This document shows positions 36,922 through 45,457 of a stretch of 64,000 nucleotides of DNA, piece by piece. Below the pieces are notes generated by a model that ran no database searches, was not told the DNA's origin, and was given only the letters and a program-made list of their open reading frames with translations. Origin of the DNA: Croceicoccus estronivorus. GTDB lineage: Bacteria > Pseudomonadota > Alphaproteobacteria > Sphingomonadales > Sphingomonadaceae. The first letter of the stretch is position 1, and each line of letters opens with the position of its first letter. The stretch covers positions 62,001 through 126,000 of the forward strand of contig NZ_JRQQ01000007.1 in assembly GCF_001625325.1 (NCBI RefSeq), given 5' to 3'. The position numbers and the translations under genes are program-made.

Positions 36922-38316
36922 ATGACGGCCTTTCCGACCAGCGTGCCGGCCGTGCATCATGCTCTCGCGCAAGTTCTGCAATCGTTACGCGCGGACCTGC
37001 GAGATGTGCTCGTTCCGGAATTGGGTTCGGAGGGCGCGAAAACCACATCCGCACTAATGGACGAGATGCTGGGGTGGGTGGCAGTGGGTCTGGGTTCTGG
37101 CGAAGGTAAAAATTATCAATCTGAAATAAATGAGAAAAAAGATAATCCGGATGAATGGATGAGGGATTATCTCTCTGGTGGAGAGCTATATTCCGATCCC
37201 GATTTGGCGCATGCCCATGCCGCTCTTGCGGTATCCGCACGGACAGGAGGGGATTGCGCGCGTGAGGCGGTCCTTATCGAGGAAGCGCGGCTTGCTGACG
37301 AAGATCGCCGGGCGAAAGATTTTTCGGATGGCGTCCCCGAATTGCAGCCACCCGTGGAAGCCGAGAGACTTCAGGCCTGGTTCGCATCCGAGATGCAGTA
37401 TCCGAATGTGGGACATGTTACAAGTATTTCGCAAGTCGTCGGCGGCTATTCCAAAGACACCTGGATGATCGAAATCTCAGGTGAGCTTGCGGGTTACTCG
37501 AATCTGGTGCTGCGGCGCGATTTGCCCTTCGGCCCGGGTGAAAACTCCGTAAGCGAGGAGCACGCCCTTCTGCTGCGGTTGAGTGATGCAGGGGTACCGG
37601 TTCCTCGTCCTTTGGCCGGAGATGTGTCGACAGACGCTGTCGATGCGCCCTTTCTCATTTTTCCGCGCCTTCCGGGAAAGGCCGTGTTTGGCGACTGGCA
37701 GGCGGATGGCGAAGAGAAGGCAGTGGTGGCGCGCGACGTTGCGATCTGTATGGCGCAATTCCACACGCTAAAGCCGTCGTCGGTGGGCTTGGCCGAGGTT
37801 TCCCGCGCAAGCGCAGTTGCGGGTATGGTCGCGCAATGGCGTGGCAAATGGGAGCGGCGGCGGCTTTATCCCTCGGCAATTCTTGAAGCGGCGTATGCAT
37901 GGCTGGCCGCGAATGTGCCGGACAGTGACGAGCCGGCACGGCTTGTCCATGGGGATGTCAGCTTCCGCAACACATTGATTGACAATGGGCGATTGACGGG
38001 ATTGCTGGACTGGGAATTCGCCCATGCAGGGGATCCGGTGGAAGATCTGAGTTACTTTCAACTCGTTGCTGAACCCCATGTCGACTGGATGAATGTGTTG
38101 CAGGCTTACCGTGATGCGGGCGGCGAAGTCCCTGATGTCGGACGGGCGAAGTTCTACGAAATATGGCGATCGACACGCAATGCCACGACCACCGCGACTG
38201 CCTGGTACGGGTTGGTGAACGGGCTCTATCCGGCGAGCAAGGCCGCGTATCAGGGATTGGCCCTGTATCGTTTTTTCCTTCGAGACATCGCTTCCAAACT
38301 TAAGGATGTTCTATGA
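36922..38316 (+). CDS. APH-fold kinase (phosphotransferase family) with extra N-terminal domain
   Basis: A 464-residue aminoglycoside-phosphotransferase-fold protein. The N-terminal 140 residues form an added helical region. The kinase domain follows: VTSISQVVGGYSKDTWMIEI (nucleotide loop), the catalytic loop LVHGDVSFRNTL and the metal motif GLLDWEFAHAGDP. Such kinases occur in ACAD10/11 and the LvaA levulinate system, where they phosphorylate a hydroxyacyl group for later phosphate elimination; antibiotic resistance is less likely in this context. AGAGGAAGG precedes the start. A short AT-rich patch (about 37107-37170, encoding GKNYQSEINEKKDNPDEW) interrupts GC-rich coding sequence. Its stop overlaps the next start. 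Confidence 0.88.
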   Translation: MTAFPTSVPAVHHALAQVLQSLRADLRDVLVPELGSEGAKTTSALMDEMLGWVAVGLGSGEGKNYQSEINEKKDNPDEWMRDYLSGGELYSDPDLAHAHAALAVSARTGGDCAREAVLIEEARLADEDRRAKDFSDGVPELQPPVEAERLQAWFASEMQYPNVGHVTSISQVVGGYSKDTWMIEISGELAGYSNLVLRRDLPFGPGENSVSEEHALLLRLSDAGVPVPRPLAGDVSTDAVDAPFLIFPRLPGKAVFGDWQADGEEKAVVARDVAICMAQFHTLKPSSVGLAEVSRASAVAGMVAQWRGKWERRRLYPSAILEAAYAWLAANVPDSDEPARLVHGDVSFRNTLIDNGRLTGLLDWEFAHAGDPVEDLSYFQLVAEPHVDWMNVLQAYRDAGGEVPDVGRAKFYEIWRSTRNATTTATAWYGLVNGLYPASKAAYQGLALYRFFLRDIASKLKDVL

Positions 38317-39317
38317 CCGAGACGGTGCTGAACCCCGGCTGGACTACAGCCACAGCGACTGGGAACCGTCCCCTGTTAAAAGCTGAGGACGAATTTTTGC
38401 ACGCGGTTCCCGAAGGTGCAGGGTATGCGTGGACGGAAACGTCATACTGGGGATTTACCGCTCCCGAGCATAATCTGATGTGTGAAATCTATATCTGGTT
38501 TCACCCGGCAATGAAGGTCATGAGTGCCGGGGTTCTGCTTTGGCGGGGCCTGCGAGGTTCATCGCTCGCCGCAGACTATGTAAATCACCACCATTTTCTA
38601 CCTATGCCGGATCAGATCGGACACTATCGGATCGAGGCGATTGGTCTGGAGATCGAAATTGTTGAGCCGCTGGAGAAGGCGCGGCTGAAAATGCACGATC
38701 CTGCGCGAGGCGTTTCGTTCGATGTGGTTGCACAAGCCGCGCATGTGCCGGTTTCCCGTCCAAATGGTCACCATCTGGTGCAGCCCATGAAAGTCACGGG
38801 CGCACTTGACCTTTACGGGGAACAGATCGCCATCGATGGTTATTTTATGCGCGATCGTTCTTGGGGGGCGGAACGCTTCGAAAGTCCGCTCGACCTGCCG
38901 CCGATCACCTGGATGACAGGTATGGCCGACGGATTATCCTTTCATCTCGTCGCGTTCGACGATCCGGCTTTGCAGCCTGACTGGACAGGGGCATTCAATC
39001 AGCCTTCGGAAGGCGAAAACCTTCTTTGGGGTTATCTCGCGATGGATGGGCACACTGCGGCGGTTACGCGTGCCTCCAAGCTTACCCGGAGAGAGGCCGA
39101 TGGCCATTCTCCACGCGGCTTCGACATGGAAATCGAAGACGATGCCGGGCGGGTGCTGAAGATGCATGGCGAAGTGATGGCGCGTGTGCCGTGGAACACC
39201 TGGCAGAATGTTGTCGTTCATTACGCGCTGACCCGCTGGGACATTGGCGGGCTGATCGCCTGGGGCGATTGCCAAGACATCCATTACAACAGGTACGTGC
39301 ACGAGTTTGCGCGGTGA
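38313..39317 (+). CDS. CrtC/hydratase-like lipocalin-fold protein, copy 1
   Basis: A 334-residue protein of the DUF7064/7065-like group. I see the CrtC/AttH-type signature RDRSWG (about 184) and beta-rich, Trp-rich composition. CrtC is a carotenoid 1,2-hydratase, so addition or loss of water on an isoprenoid-like chain is a reasonable but unproved role. No signal peptide is apparent. Start codon overlaps the kinase stop (ATGA), implying coupled translation. A second family member is encoded at 40133. Confidence 0.72.
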   Translation: MTETVLNPGWTTATATGNRPLLKAEDEFLHAVPEGAGYAWTETSYWGFTAPEHNLMCEIYIWFHPAMKVMSAGVLLWRGLRGSSLAADYVNHHHFLPMPDQIGHYRIEAIGLEIEIVEPLEKARLKMHDPARGVSFDVVAQAAHVPVSRPNGHHLVQPMKVTGALDLYGEQIAIDGYFMRDRSWGAERFESPLDLPPITWMTGMADGLSFHLVAFDDPALQPDWTGAFNQPSEGENLLWGYLAMDGHTAAVTRASKLTRREADGHSPRGFDMEIEDDAGRVLKMHGEVMARVPWNTWQNVVVHYALTRWDIGGLIAWGDCQDIHYNRYVHEFAR

Positions 39318-39339
39318 CCGTGATCGGGGAGAAGACGCG

Positions 39340-40128
39340 ATGCAGCGTGTGAACGGCAAAGTCGTCATCGTTACAGGAGGCGCGAGCGGGATTGGCGAAG
39401 CGGACGTCAGGTTGCTGGCTGAACAGGGTGCACGCGTCATACTTGCCGACGTCGAAGAGGAGAAGGGGCGAGCGGTTGCGCAACGCACCGGCAATGCGGA
39501 GTTCGTGCGTCACGACGTCAGTTCAGAAGCCGATTGGGAGGATTTGATCGCGAGAGTGGTTGCGCGGTACGGCAGGCTGGACGGTTTGGTGAACAACGCT
39601 GGCATTATCCGGGTTGGCGATCCCTGCACGATCACGCTCGATGCCTTGCGCGCGATGATGACCGTCAATCTGGAGGGCACTGTCCTCGGGTGCAAACATG
39701 CGATCCCTGCAATGATAGACAGCGGTGGCGGGTCCATCGTCAACATTGCGTCGATCGGCGCCGTTTCCGGCCTCTACTTCTATGGTGGATACTGCGCGTC
39801 GAAGGGGGCGGTCGCATCTTACACACGGTCGGTGGCCGCATACTGCGCAGTCAACAAGCTTGGCATTCGTTGCAATACGGTTCTTCCCGGGGGGGTCGAC
39901 ACGCCACTGGTTTCGGGATTGGAAGCGGAAATGGCGGCGCAGATGCCTGGCATGCGGATTCCGCCATCCGCGCCTGTGCAGCCGGATGCTCCACAAATGC
40001 GCTCTGCTGTGCCGGAAGATATCGCAAATGCGGTGGTTTATCTGATTTCTGACGAATCTTCATTCATGAGCGGCGGGGAGATACGGATCGACAACTGTGC
40101 CTCGATAATTGCCGCAGTGGTCGAATAA
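39340..40128 (+). CDS. Short-chain dehydrogenase/reductase
   Basis: A 262-residue classical SDR. ATG 39340 follows GAGAAG. It has VVIVTGGASGIGEADVR (cofactor loop), LVNNAGI, the Ser region VNIASIGAVSG, YCASK catalytic pair at about 156-160 and the C-terminal GGEIRIDN. Likely an NAD(P)-dependent alcohol dehydrogenase acting on the hydroxyl created by a neighbour, between the two CrtC-like genes. Gap to the next gene is four bases. Confidence 0.92.
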   Translation: MQRVNGKVVIVTGGASGIGEADVRLLAEQGARVILADVEEEKGRAVAQRTGNAEFVRHDVSSEADWEDLIARVVARYGRLDGLVNNAGIIRVGDPCTITLDALRAMMTVNLEGTVLGCKHAIPAMIDSGGGSIVNIASIGAVSGLYFYGGYCASKGAVASYTRSVAAYCAVNKLGIRCNTVLPGGVDTPLVSGLEAEMAAQMPGMRIPPSAPVQPDAPQMRSAVPEDIANAVVYLISDESSFMSGGEIRIDNCASIIAAVVE

Positions 40129-40132
40129 TTCG

Positions 40133-41245
40133 ATGATCTCGCGCTTCGACGACTACTGTCTTCATCAGACGCCCGACTATCTGCGGGTGCCTGCGACTAC
40201 CGACCGCAATTTCTACGACCGGTATTTCTTTTCGGGTTATGAAAGGTCTGGTGCGATCGTGTTTGGCGCGGCTTTTGGCAGATATCCTAACCGTCACGTT
40301 CAGGATGCGCATTTTTCCGTGGCTGTGGGCGGCCGACAGGTGAGCTTGCATGCCTCGCTTCTTCTTTCGCCCGATCCGTCGATCATGGAATGTGGGCCTC
40401 TGAAACTGGAGATTGTGGAGCCGATGCGCCTGCTGCGCTGCTACGGTGACGCTGAAGGTGTTGGTTACGATCTGGAATTTCGTGCCGAAACCGGAGCGAT
40501 CGACGAAGGCCGGCTAAAGCTGGAGCGCGATGGGATGACTTTCATCGATCAGACGCGTTTCATGCAATATGGCCGATGGCATGGCTGGATTGCGATTGAT
40601 GGTGTTCGTTATCCCGTCGATCAGAGCAGGTGCCATGGTTTGCGCGACAAGTCCTGGGGGGTGCGCTTGTTCGCCGAAAATCACACGACTGCTGAAAAGG
40701 GAGGCCAGATTTTCTGGATGAATCTCGTCGCCCGGCTCGATGGCGAGTTTTGCGTCATCCGTGTGCTCGACGATGGTGAGGGGGTTTCGAAAGAGCGGAC
40801 AGGTTACTTCGCTCCGGTCTACGATACCCCGGTTGATGTGCCGGTGGGGGAGCCATGCCTGATACACGTGGCCGACTGGACTTTCGATCTTGATTTTCGC
40901 GACGGTACGCGGCGCATCGGAGGAGGGCGCTACCGTGTTGAGCTGGAGGATGGCAGCTGCCGTGACTGGGAGATGGTGGCTGGCCCATCGTTCTACTATG
41001 CCGGGATTGGATACAATCACGCGACCTGGAACCATGGTCTGTCGCATGGACCCGTTCTGGCATTGGAACGGGAAGACTGGGATCTTTCTGGCGTGGATAT
41101 GAGCCGCCTAGACCGGCAAATGCTTCTTAGCGTCATGACCTTGCGTGAAAACGGGCGGGTCATCGGTTTCGGCCACACCGAACAGCTTCTCATGGGCCCT
41201 TATCGCCCACTGGGCTGGTCTGAGGCGCAATATGTCGACCTCTGA
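40133..41245 (+). CDS. CrtC/hydratase-like lipocalin-fold protein, copy 2
   Basis: About 370 residues. ATG 40133 is preferred to TTG 40109, which would overlap the SDR. The same signature as copy 1 is present (GLRDKSWGVR at about 172-181), plus further Trp and His blocks (FYYAGIGYNHATWNHGLSHG). The two copies share only the motif and general layout, so they are paralogues that diverged before reaching this locus and may act together or on different intermediates. The end overlaps the second kinase start by 14 bases. Confidence 0.72.
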   Translation: MISRFDDYCLHQTPDYLRVPATTDRNFYDRYFFSGYERSGAIVFGAAFGRYPNRHVQDAHFSVAVGGRQVSLHASLLLSPDPSIMECGPLKLEIVEPMRLLRCYGDAEGVGYDLEFRAETGAIDEGRLKLERDGMTFIDQTRFMQYGRWHGWIAIDGVRYPVDQSRCHGLRDKSWGVRLFAENHTTAEKGGQIFWMNLVARLDGEFCVIRVLDDGEGVSKERTGYFAPVYDTPVDVPVGEPCLIHVADWTFDLDFRDGTRRIGGGRYRVELEDGSCRDWEMVAGPSFYYAGIGYNHATWNHGLSHGPVLALEREDWDLSGVDMSRLDRQMLLSVMTLRENGRVIGFGHTEQLLMGPYRPLGWSEAQYVDL

Positions 41246-42314
41246 TAGCCTTCAGGATGCCGCGATCCGCTCGTCGCTGGAAAAATCGACTTTGCAGAAC
41301 GCAAACTCGATCGCCAACCGGTTGCAGCCATGGCTGAACCAACGGGACCTTGGGGAAATAGCAGCTGTGCGGACTCCGGGAACCAGCGGCGCATCGAGCG
41401 AGATATATGTGGTCGAGCTGGCGCGTGGCCCCATATGCAAGAGATGCGTGTTACGTTTGATCTCTGCACGGGTCGCTTATCCCTATGTCGATGCGGGGCA
41501 ACAGTACCTTTCTCAGAAGATATTGGCGCAAGGTTCAGCCGCACCGGTGCCTGAACCTATCGCGTTTGAGCCGGACGAGCGCATTCTTGGCGCACCCTTC
41601 ATTTTGATGGACTATGTGGAGGGGAAAGGCGCACCTGACTGGCCATCATACGTAAAGCAAGGGTGGATCCACGATCTCGATGCAGAGCAACGGTCGCGAT
41701 TGTGGGAAAATGGTCTGAACGCCATCGCGCAGATACATAGTGCGGATATTGTCCACTGCGATCCGGCCAGTCTGGCCTTACGCACCGGAGGCCTTACGGC
41801 GCTGGACAGGCTTGTTGCATACTGGCGCCTGTATCTTGATGTGGTTCAGCAGGAAGGAGTGTATCCTGTCCTTGAACAAGCGGTGTCGTGGCTTGAAACC
41901 GCGCAGCCTGAAATGAATGATGATCCGGTAATGGTTTGGGGGGATGCGAGTTTGCGAAACATGTTGTTTCGCGGTCTCGATCCCGTGGCGGTTCTGGATC
42001 TTGAATTTTCGCACCTGGGCGTGGCTGGGTTCGATGTTGCCTTTTACGTCATGATGGATCGGGTAATGGCGGAGGCCTACGCGCAGACCGATCGTCTGGC
42101 TGGCTTCTGGGACGAAGAACAAACATTCGATCATTACGAGAAATTGACCGGAAGGCGTGTGGACCACAGGCTGTATTTCTGCCGCATGGCCGTGACTTAT
42201 ATGGCGCTCGCAAACACAAGAGTTTACCAGAGGCTGGCGAGGGAAGGCAAAATGCCACAATCGCAGATCGCGCAGAATCCTCCTTTGATCCATTTGCGGG
42301 ATATGTTCGCATAA
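41232..42314 (+). CDS. APH-fold kinase, copy 2 (ACAD10/11-kinase-like)
   Basis: About 360 residues; ATG 41232 follows GAGG at eight bases and overlaps the previous stop. Kinase features: nucleotide-loop region GTSGASSEIYVVEL, hinge FILMDYVEGKGAPDWP, catalytic loop VWGDASLRNMLF (the usual HGD is WGD, Asp and Asn kept), metal motif AVLDLEFSHLG. Probably phosphorylates a hydroxylated small molecule or acyl-CoA. Its C-terminal third, with the sequence after its stop codon, is duplicated as a decayed copy at 14708-15067. Last gene of the plus-strand cluster. Confidence 0.88.
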   Translation: MSTSDSLQDAAIRSSLEKSTLQNANSIANRLQPWLNQRDLGEIAAVRTPGTSGASSEIYVVELARGPICKRCVLRLISARVAYPYVDAGQQYLSQKILAQGSAAPVPEPIAFEPDERILGAPFILMDYVEGKGAPDWPSYVKQGWIHDLDAEQRSRLWENGLNAIAQIHSADIVHCDPASLALRTGGLTALDRLVAYWRLYLDVVQQEGVYPVLEQAVSWLETAQPEMNDDPVMVWGDASLRNMLFRGLDPVAVLDLEFSHLGVAGFDVAFYVMMDRVMAEAYAQTDRLAGFWDEEQTFDHYEKLTGRRVDHRLYFCRMAVTYMALANTRVYQRLAREGKMPQSQIAQNPPLIHLRDMFA

Positions 42315-42361
42315 GTGGCGGTCGTGCCGCCGAAGGTCAGTCATATCAAATTACGCATCCC
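41606..42361 (+). repeat. Long direct repeat, copy 2 (partner 14708-15067)
   Basis: Homologous to 14708-15067. This copy keeps the intact kinase sequence but has lost the 67 bases lying between two GCCGAAGG words in copy 1 (a single word here at 42329-42336). Similarity ends near 42361. Confidence 0.88.
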
Positions 42362-42459
42362 TATATGCGTGATCCAGAAGCGACCGGGATACTTGCAGGG
42401 GCCGTCGTTTGGTTGCGCTGGCTAAGAGGTAAAGCTTGAATACATAATGAGAGAGGAAG

Positions 42460-42476
42460 TGCTGGTCGGAAACCAG
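42460..42476. terminator. Hairpin after the kinase cluster
   Basis: GCTGGT-CGGAA-ACCAGC, a perfect six-base stem in the 304-base gap (42315-42618) between the last kinase gene and the convergent receptor gene. No T-run. The rest of this gap shows no supported gene. Confidence 0.35.
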
Positions 42477-42618
42477 CTGCAGCTAGACTGAAAGCTCCGC
42501 CACAAACCTCTGTCATTCCTTGCCAGAACAGGTCCCAATACTAGGGCTTTGCACCAGTCTGGACTGTTTCCGCTTGTCGGCTGCCAGTCGTTAAAGGGCG
42601 CCTCGCTGAGGCCATTGG

Positions 42619-44700
42619 TCAGAATTTTGCCCGGGCACTCAAGAAGAAAATGCGGCCTGATTCTGGAAAGCCGTCTGCCAGCATATAATTGTTGTCAAAC
42701 AGGTTTCGCGCGCCGAATCCGAGTTCGATCTGCTCGGTGACCAGGTAATCCACTCGCAGGTTGGCAACGACGTAGTTTCCCGTCTCGTAATAAATAGGCG
42801 GGGGCGCTGTCGTCGAAGTCATGCGATCCGAGGCAATATCGAGGCTTGGCAGGATGCGAAGTCTCCTCAGAGGATGCCAGTCGGCGTAGATGAAGGCCTT
42901 GTGGGTTGGGACGCCTGTCAGCGCAAAAACTGGCACCATGGTTCCCGGCGCGGGATTAGCGATGTCGAAGCTGCGGTGGATGTATGTGTAGTTGGCTCCC
43001 AGATCGAACGTTGGACCAAGCTTGGCGTTGATCGAAATCTCCCCGCCATAGTATTGGGCATTGCCAAGGTTCTGACGTTGAGTGGCGTTGGCTGGGAACC
43101 CGGCTGGCCGCACCGAGACGATGGCATTATCGATGTCGCTGTAGAACAGCGCGCCTTCTATATGAAACGCCCCGATCTGATGGCTGATGCCTAGCTCATA
43201 ATTCGTTGCACGCTCGGCCTTCAAGCCCGGATTCGACGCTGCAGTGCCGAACTGCGTGCTGAAACGCTCAAAGATAGTTGGAAAGCGGGCGCGCGACGAA
43301 ATGCTGACATTGACGCGTGTATCAGCGTCAGGAGTCCAGACGAGTTGGCCTTGCGCGTTGAAGGCATCGGAGTTCCGGAGCGGATAGCTGAAAATCGCTG
43401 CCGCCCCGCCAGCTGGTGGTGTGCCGTACTCTTCCGCCTTCTTGAGGTCGCGCCAATCAAAGCTCGCTCCCAATGTCAGGCTCAGGGCCGATGTGAATGC
43501 GACCCGGTTTTCGACAGCGATGCTATACGTGTCCTCGATGTTGGTCTGCGGCGGTTCAGTCGCCCCCGAAGGGAAGCCTTGCTGCCATTCAACATGCTTG
43601 TCGCGGCGGTAATGAGCAGCGATCGTGAGCCGGTCTGCGCTGCTGATGTCGACCCCGAGTTCCACTGAACCGCCCCACGCCTTGTCGGCGTAATAGGAGT
43701 TAAATGCGCGGCCCAGGGTCTGCGTGGTTTGAGTGCGATCGTTGAACGAGCGCAGGAGATTGTCGAAGGTATTGTAGTAAATTCGCGTCTTCAGCGTAGC
43801 CCGGTCACCCAGGGCTGTGTTCGACAGGAAATAGATGCTGTCGATGTTCCAGTATGGCCAAGTCCAGAACCGCTGCGTTGAGAGCGGATCGGTTACGTGC
43901 AGTGGTGCGTTCTTCTCACCTTCCTGCCGGGTGTAGTTGATCGAGTATTCATCAGTGGCATTCGGCGTGAGGCCTGCTTTCAGATTGAGCCTCCAGTCGA
44001 CCGTGCGGGAAAAGTCACGATGCCCGCCATCTTCGGCCGAACCGACCGTCGGAGTGTAGCCCCCGGCAAGGTCCCAGTGATCCTGGAAGTTGCGGGCGAA
44101 TGACGCCTGAGCATACCATTTATCACGCGCGGTCCCGAGCCGACCGTAAGTGGTGTAGCCCGCATATTCGCCTTCACGGCCGAGATTGAGCGTGCCGCGC
44201 ACTTCTCCTTCCAACGCCCGCGTGGGCTTGCTGGTTACCAGATTGATGGCACCGCCCATCGCGCCAGGCCCGTCAAGCACCGAGGCATATCCCTTGGCGA
44301 CCTGCACTTCGGCAATGTCGGGGGTGAGGAAACGGCCGTAGTCGAGCCGATTGTCGGCGGGCAGATAGACCCGAATGCCGTCGATCGAGACTGGGACCTG
44401 GAACCGGTCGAACCCACGGACGAAGACGAGGCGTTCATTGCGCGACCCGCCGCTGTTCGATGCGATGACACCGGGCATTACATTTACCGCATCGTCAAGG
44501 GTCGGGCGGTTGAACGCATAGATCGCCTCGGCGGTCAGCGTCTCGCCACTGATTTCGATTCCCTTCGGCCGCAGCGCGGTAACGACGATCTGGCCAAGGG
44601 TGAACGTGCCGTCATCGTTCGTTGATGGCGCTTCATCTGCCCATGCCCCCGTCGACAGAGCAAGGCTGCTCGCAGCAGCGAATAAAGTGAACAGACGCAT
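42619..44700 (-). CDS. TonB-dependent receptor, cobalamin/siderophore-like
   Basis: About 693 residues. ATG 44700 follows GGGG and a signal peptide (MRLFTLFAAASSLALSTGAWA). The longer upstream frame is rejected because it runs through the opposite gene. The TonB box is QIVVTALRPKG. The plug has VFVRGFDRFQVPVSIDGIRV, VAKGYASVLDGPGAMGGAIN and LVTSKPT, closer to BtuB and siderophore receptors than to the SusC-like or PQGTLYGRN type seen elsewhere in the window. The barrel ends FFLSARAKF. Divergent from the small secreted protein at 44780 with an intervening palindrome. Metal-complex uptake is likely; the ligand is unknown. Confidence 0.92.
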   Translation of the reverse strand: MRLFTLFAAASSLALSTGAWADEAPSTNDDGTFTLGQIVVTALRPKGIEISGETLTAEAIYAFNRPTLDDAVNVMPGVIASNSGGSRNERLVFVRGFDRFQVPVSIDGIRVYLPADNRLDYGRFLTPDIAEVQVAKGYASVLDGPGAMGGAINLVTSKPTRALEGEVRGTLNLGREGEYAGYTTYGRLGTARDKWYAQASFARNFQDHWDLAGGYTPTVGSAEDGGHRDFSRTVDWRLNLKAGLTPNATDEYSINYTRQEGEKNAPLHVTDPLSTQRFWTWPYWNIDSIYFLSNTALGDRATLKTRIYYNTFDNLLRSFNDRTQTTQTLGRAFNSYYADKAWGGSVELGVDISSADRLTIAAHYRRDKHVEWQQGFPSGATEPPQTNIEDTYSIAVENRVAFTSALSLTLGASFDWRDLKKAEEYGTPPAGGAAAIFSYPLRNSDAFNAQGQLVWTPDADTRVNVSISSRARFPTIFERFSTQFGTAASNPGLKAERATNYELGISHQIGAFHIEGALFYSDIDNAIVSVRPAGFPANATQRQNLGNAQYYGGEISINAKLGPTFDLGANYTYIHRSFDIANPAPGTMVPVFALTGVPTHKAFIYADWHPLRRLRILPSLDIASDRMTSTTAPPPIYYETGNYVVANLRVDYLVTEQIELGFGARNLFDNNYMLADGFPESGRIFFLSARAKF

Positions 44701-44736
44701 GGGATACCCCGATAGTGGTTGTCGCAAAGGGCGACT

Positions 44737-44760
44737 ATCTATATTTAGAGAAATATAGAT
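44737..44760. promoter_or_regulatory. Perfect palindrome in divergent receptor promoter
   Basis: ATCTATATTT-AGAG-AAATATAGAT, a perfect 10-base inverted repeat, only 20 bases from the small-protein start and 37 from the receptor start. A second repeat, GTCGC-AAAGG-GCGAC (44721-44735), abuts it. The arrangement suits a metal-responsive repressor acting on both genes. Confidence 0.65.
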
Positions 44761-44779
44761 ATGGGTGACAGAGGCAAGC

Positions 44780-45316
44780 ATGGCCGTGAAAATTTCAAGG
44801 GTTGTGGTTTTGGGAACACTGGCTTTCATCGCTCTCGTGCCCCCACCAGTCGCAGCGCAGGAGATGGCTCCGGCAGCTTGCGTGATGCCAGTTGCACCGA
44901 CAGATGAACTGGCATCCTGGGCTGATCCGGTCCCACTTGCGGCGGAAAATAGCGAAGGCCGCACTGGCCGTGCGCGCCTGGCCATTGGGCAGGCTGCACA
45001 CCTGACGTTGCTGAAAACACCTGAGGTCCGGTATCCTCTCCGCCCTGAGAAGCCCGGTGAATCGGGCAGCTTCGGCGGCCTGGTCCGGCTCGATGTGCGT
45101 AAAGCCGGCACTTACCGAGTCGCGCTCGGCTCGGCAGCTTGGATCGACCTCGTTCGCGGCCGTCAGGCTGTGACCTCCATTGTGCACGGCCATGGTCCGG
45201 ATTGCACCGGCATTCGCAAAATCGTCGACTTTCCCCTGACGCCGGGTCGCTATACGCTGCAAATTGCAGCTACTGACGAACCGCAGATGACGGTCTTGGT
45301 TGTGCGCTTGCCTTGA
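44780..45316 (+). CDS. Conserved small secreted protein paired with the receptor
   Basis: About 178 residues. ATG 44780 follows GAGG; a signal peptide covers about 1-27 (ending PPPVAAQ). The mature part is beta-rich with the blocks YPLRPEKPGESGSFGG, AGTYRVALGSAAWIDLV, HGHGPDCTGIRKIVDF and a closing LTPGRYTLQI. Two Cys and a His-rich HGHGP could bind metal. I recall this family next to TonB receptors in sphingomonads, often labelled by transfer as homogentisate 1,2-dioxygenase, a label the size and signal peptide contradict. Real function unknown; a periplasmic ligand or metal accessory of the divergent receptor is a reasonable guess. Confidence 0.75.
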   Translation: MAVKISRVVVLGTLAFIALVPPPVAAQEMAPAACVMPVAPTDELASWADPVPLAAENSEGRTGRARLAIGQAAHLTLLKTPEVRYPLRPEKPGESGSFGGLVRLDVRKAGTYRVALGSAAWIDLVRGRQAVTSIVHGHGPDCTGIRKIVDFPLTPGRYTLQIAATDEPQMTVLVVRLP

Positions 45317-45457
45317 TCAGGTCAGCTGACACTTTGTGACTGCCGGTTCGCTGGCGGGGCCATGCTGCTGGATGTCGGCAGTGGCCGCCGCCGAAGAACC
45401 TCTCCAACCCGGCTCTCGTTGGGCATCCCGAATGCTCCCGTGTCGTATCTCGACGCG

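Noticed and set aside
36884-37240. N-terminal extension of the TetR protein
   Set aside because: It overlaps the kinase gene on the other strand and precedes the HTH with non-conserved sequence.
36922-38316. Aminoglycoside resistance gene
   Set aside because: The APH fold is shared with catabolic kinases, and the gene sits in a coupled catabolic operon.
44701-45111. N-terminal extension of the receptor at 42619-44700
   Set aside because: It reads through the opposite-strand secreted-protein gene and has no signal peptide or domain.
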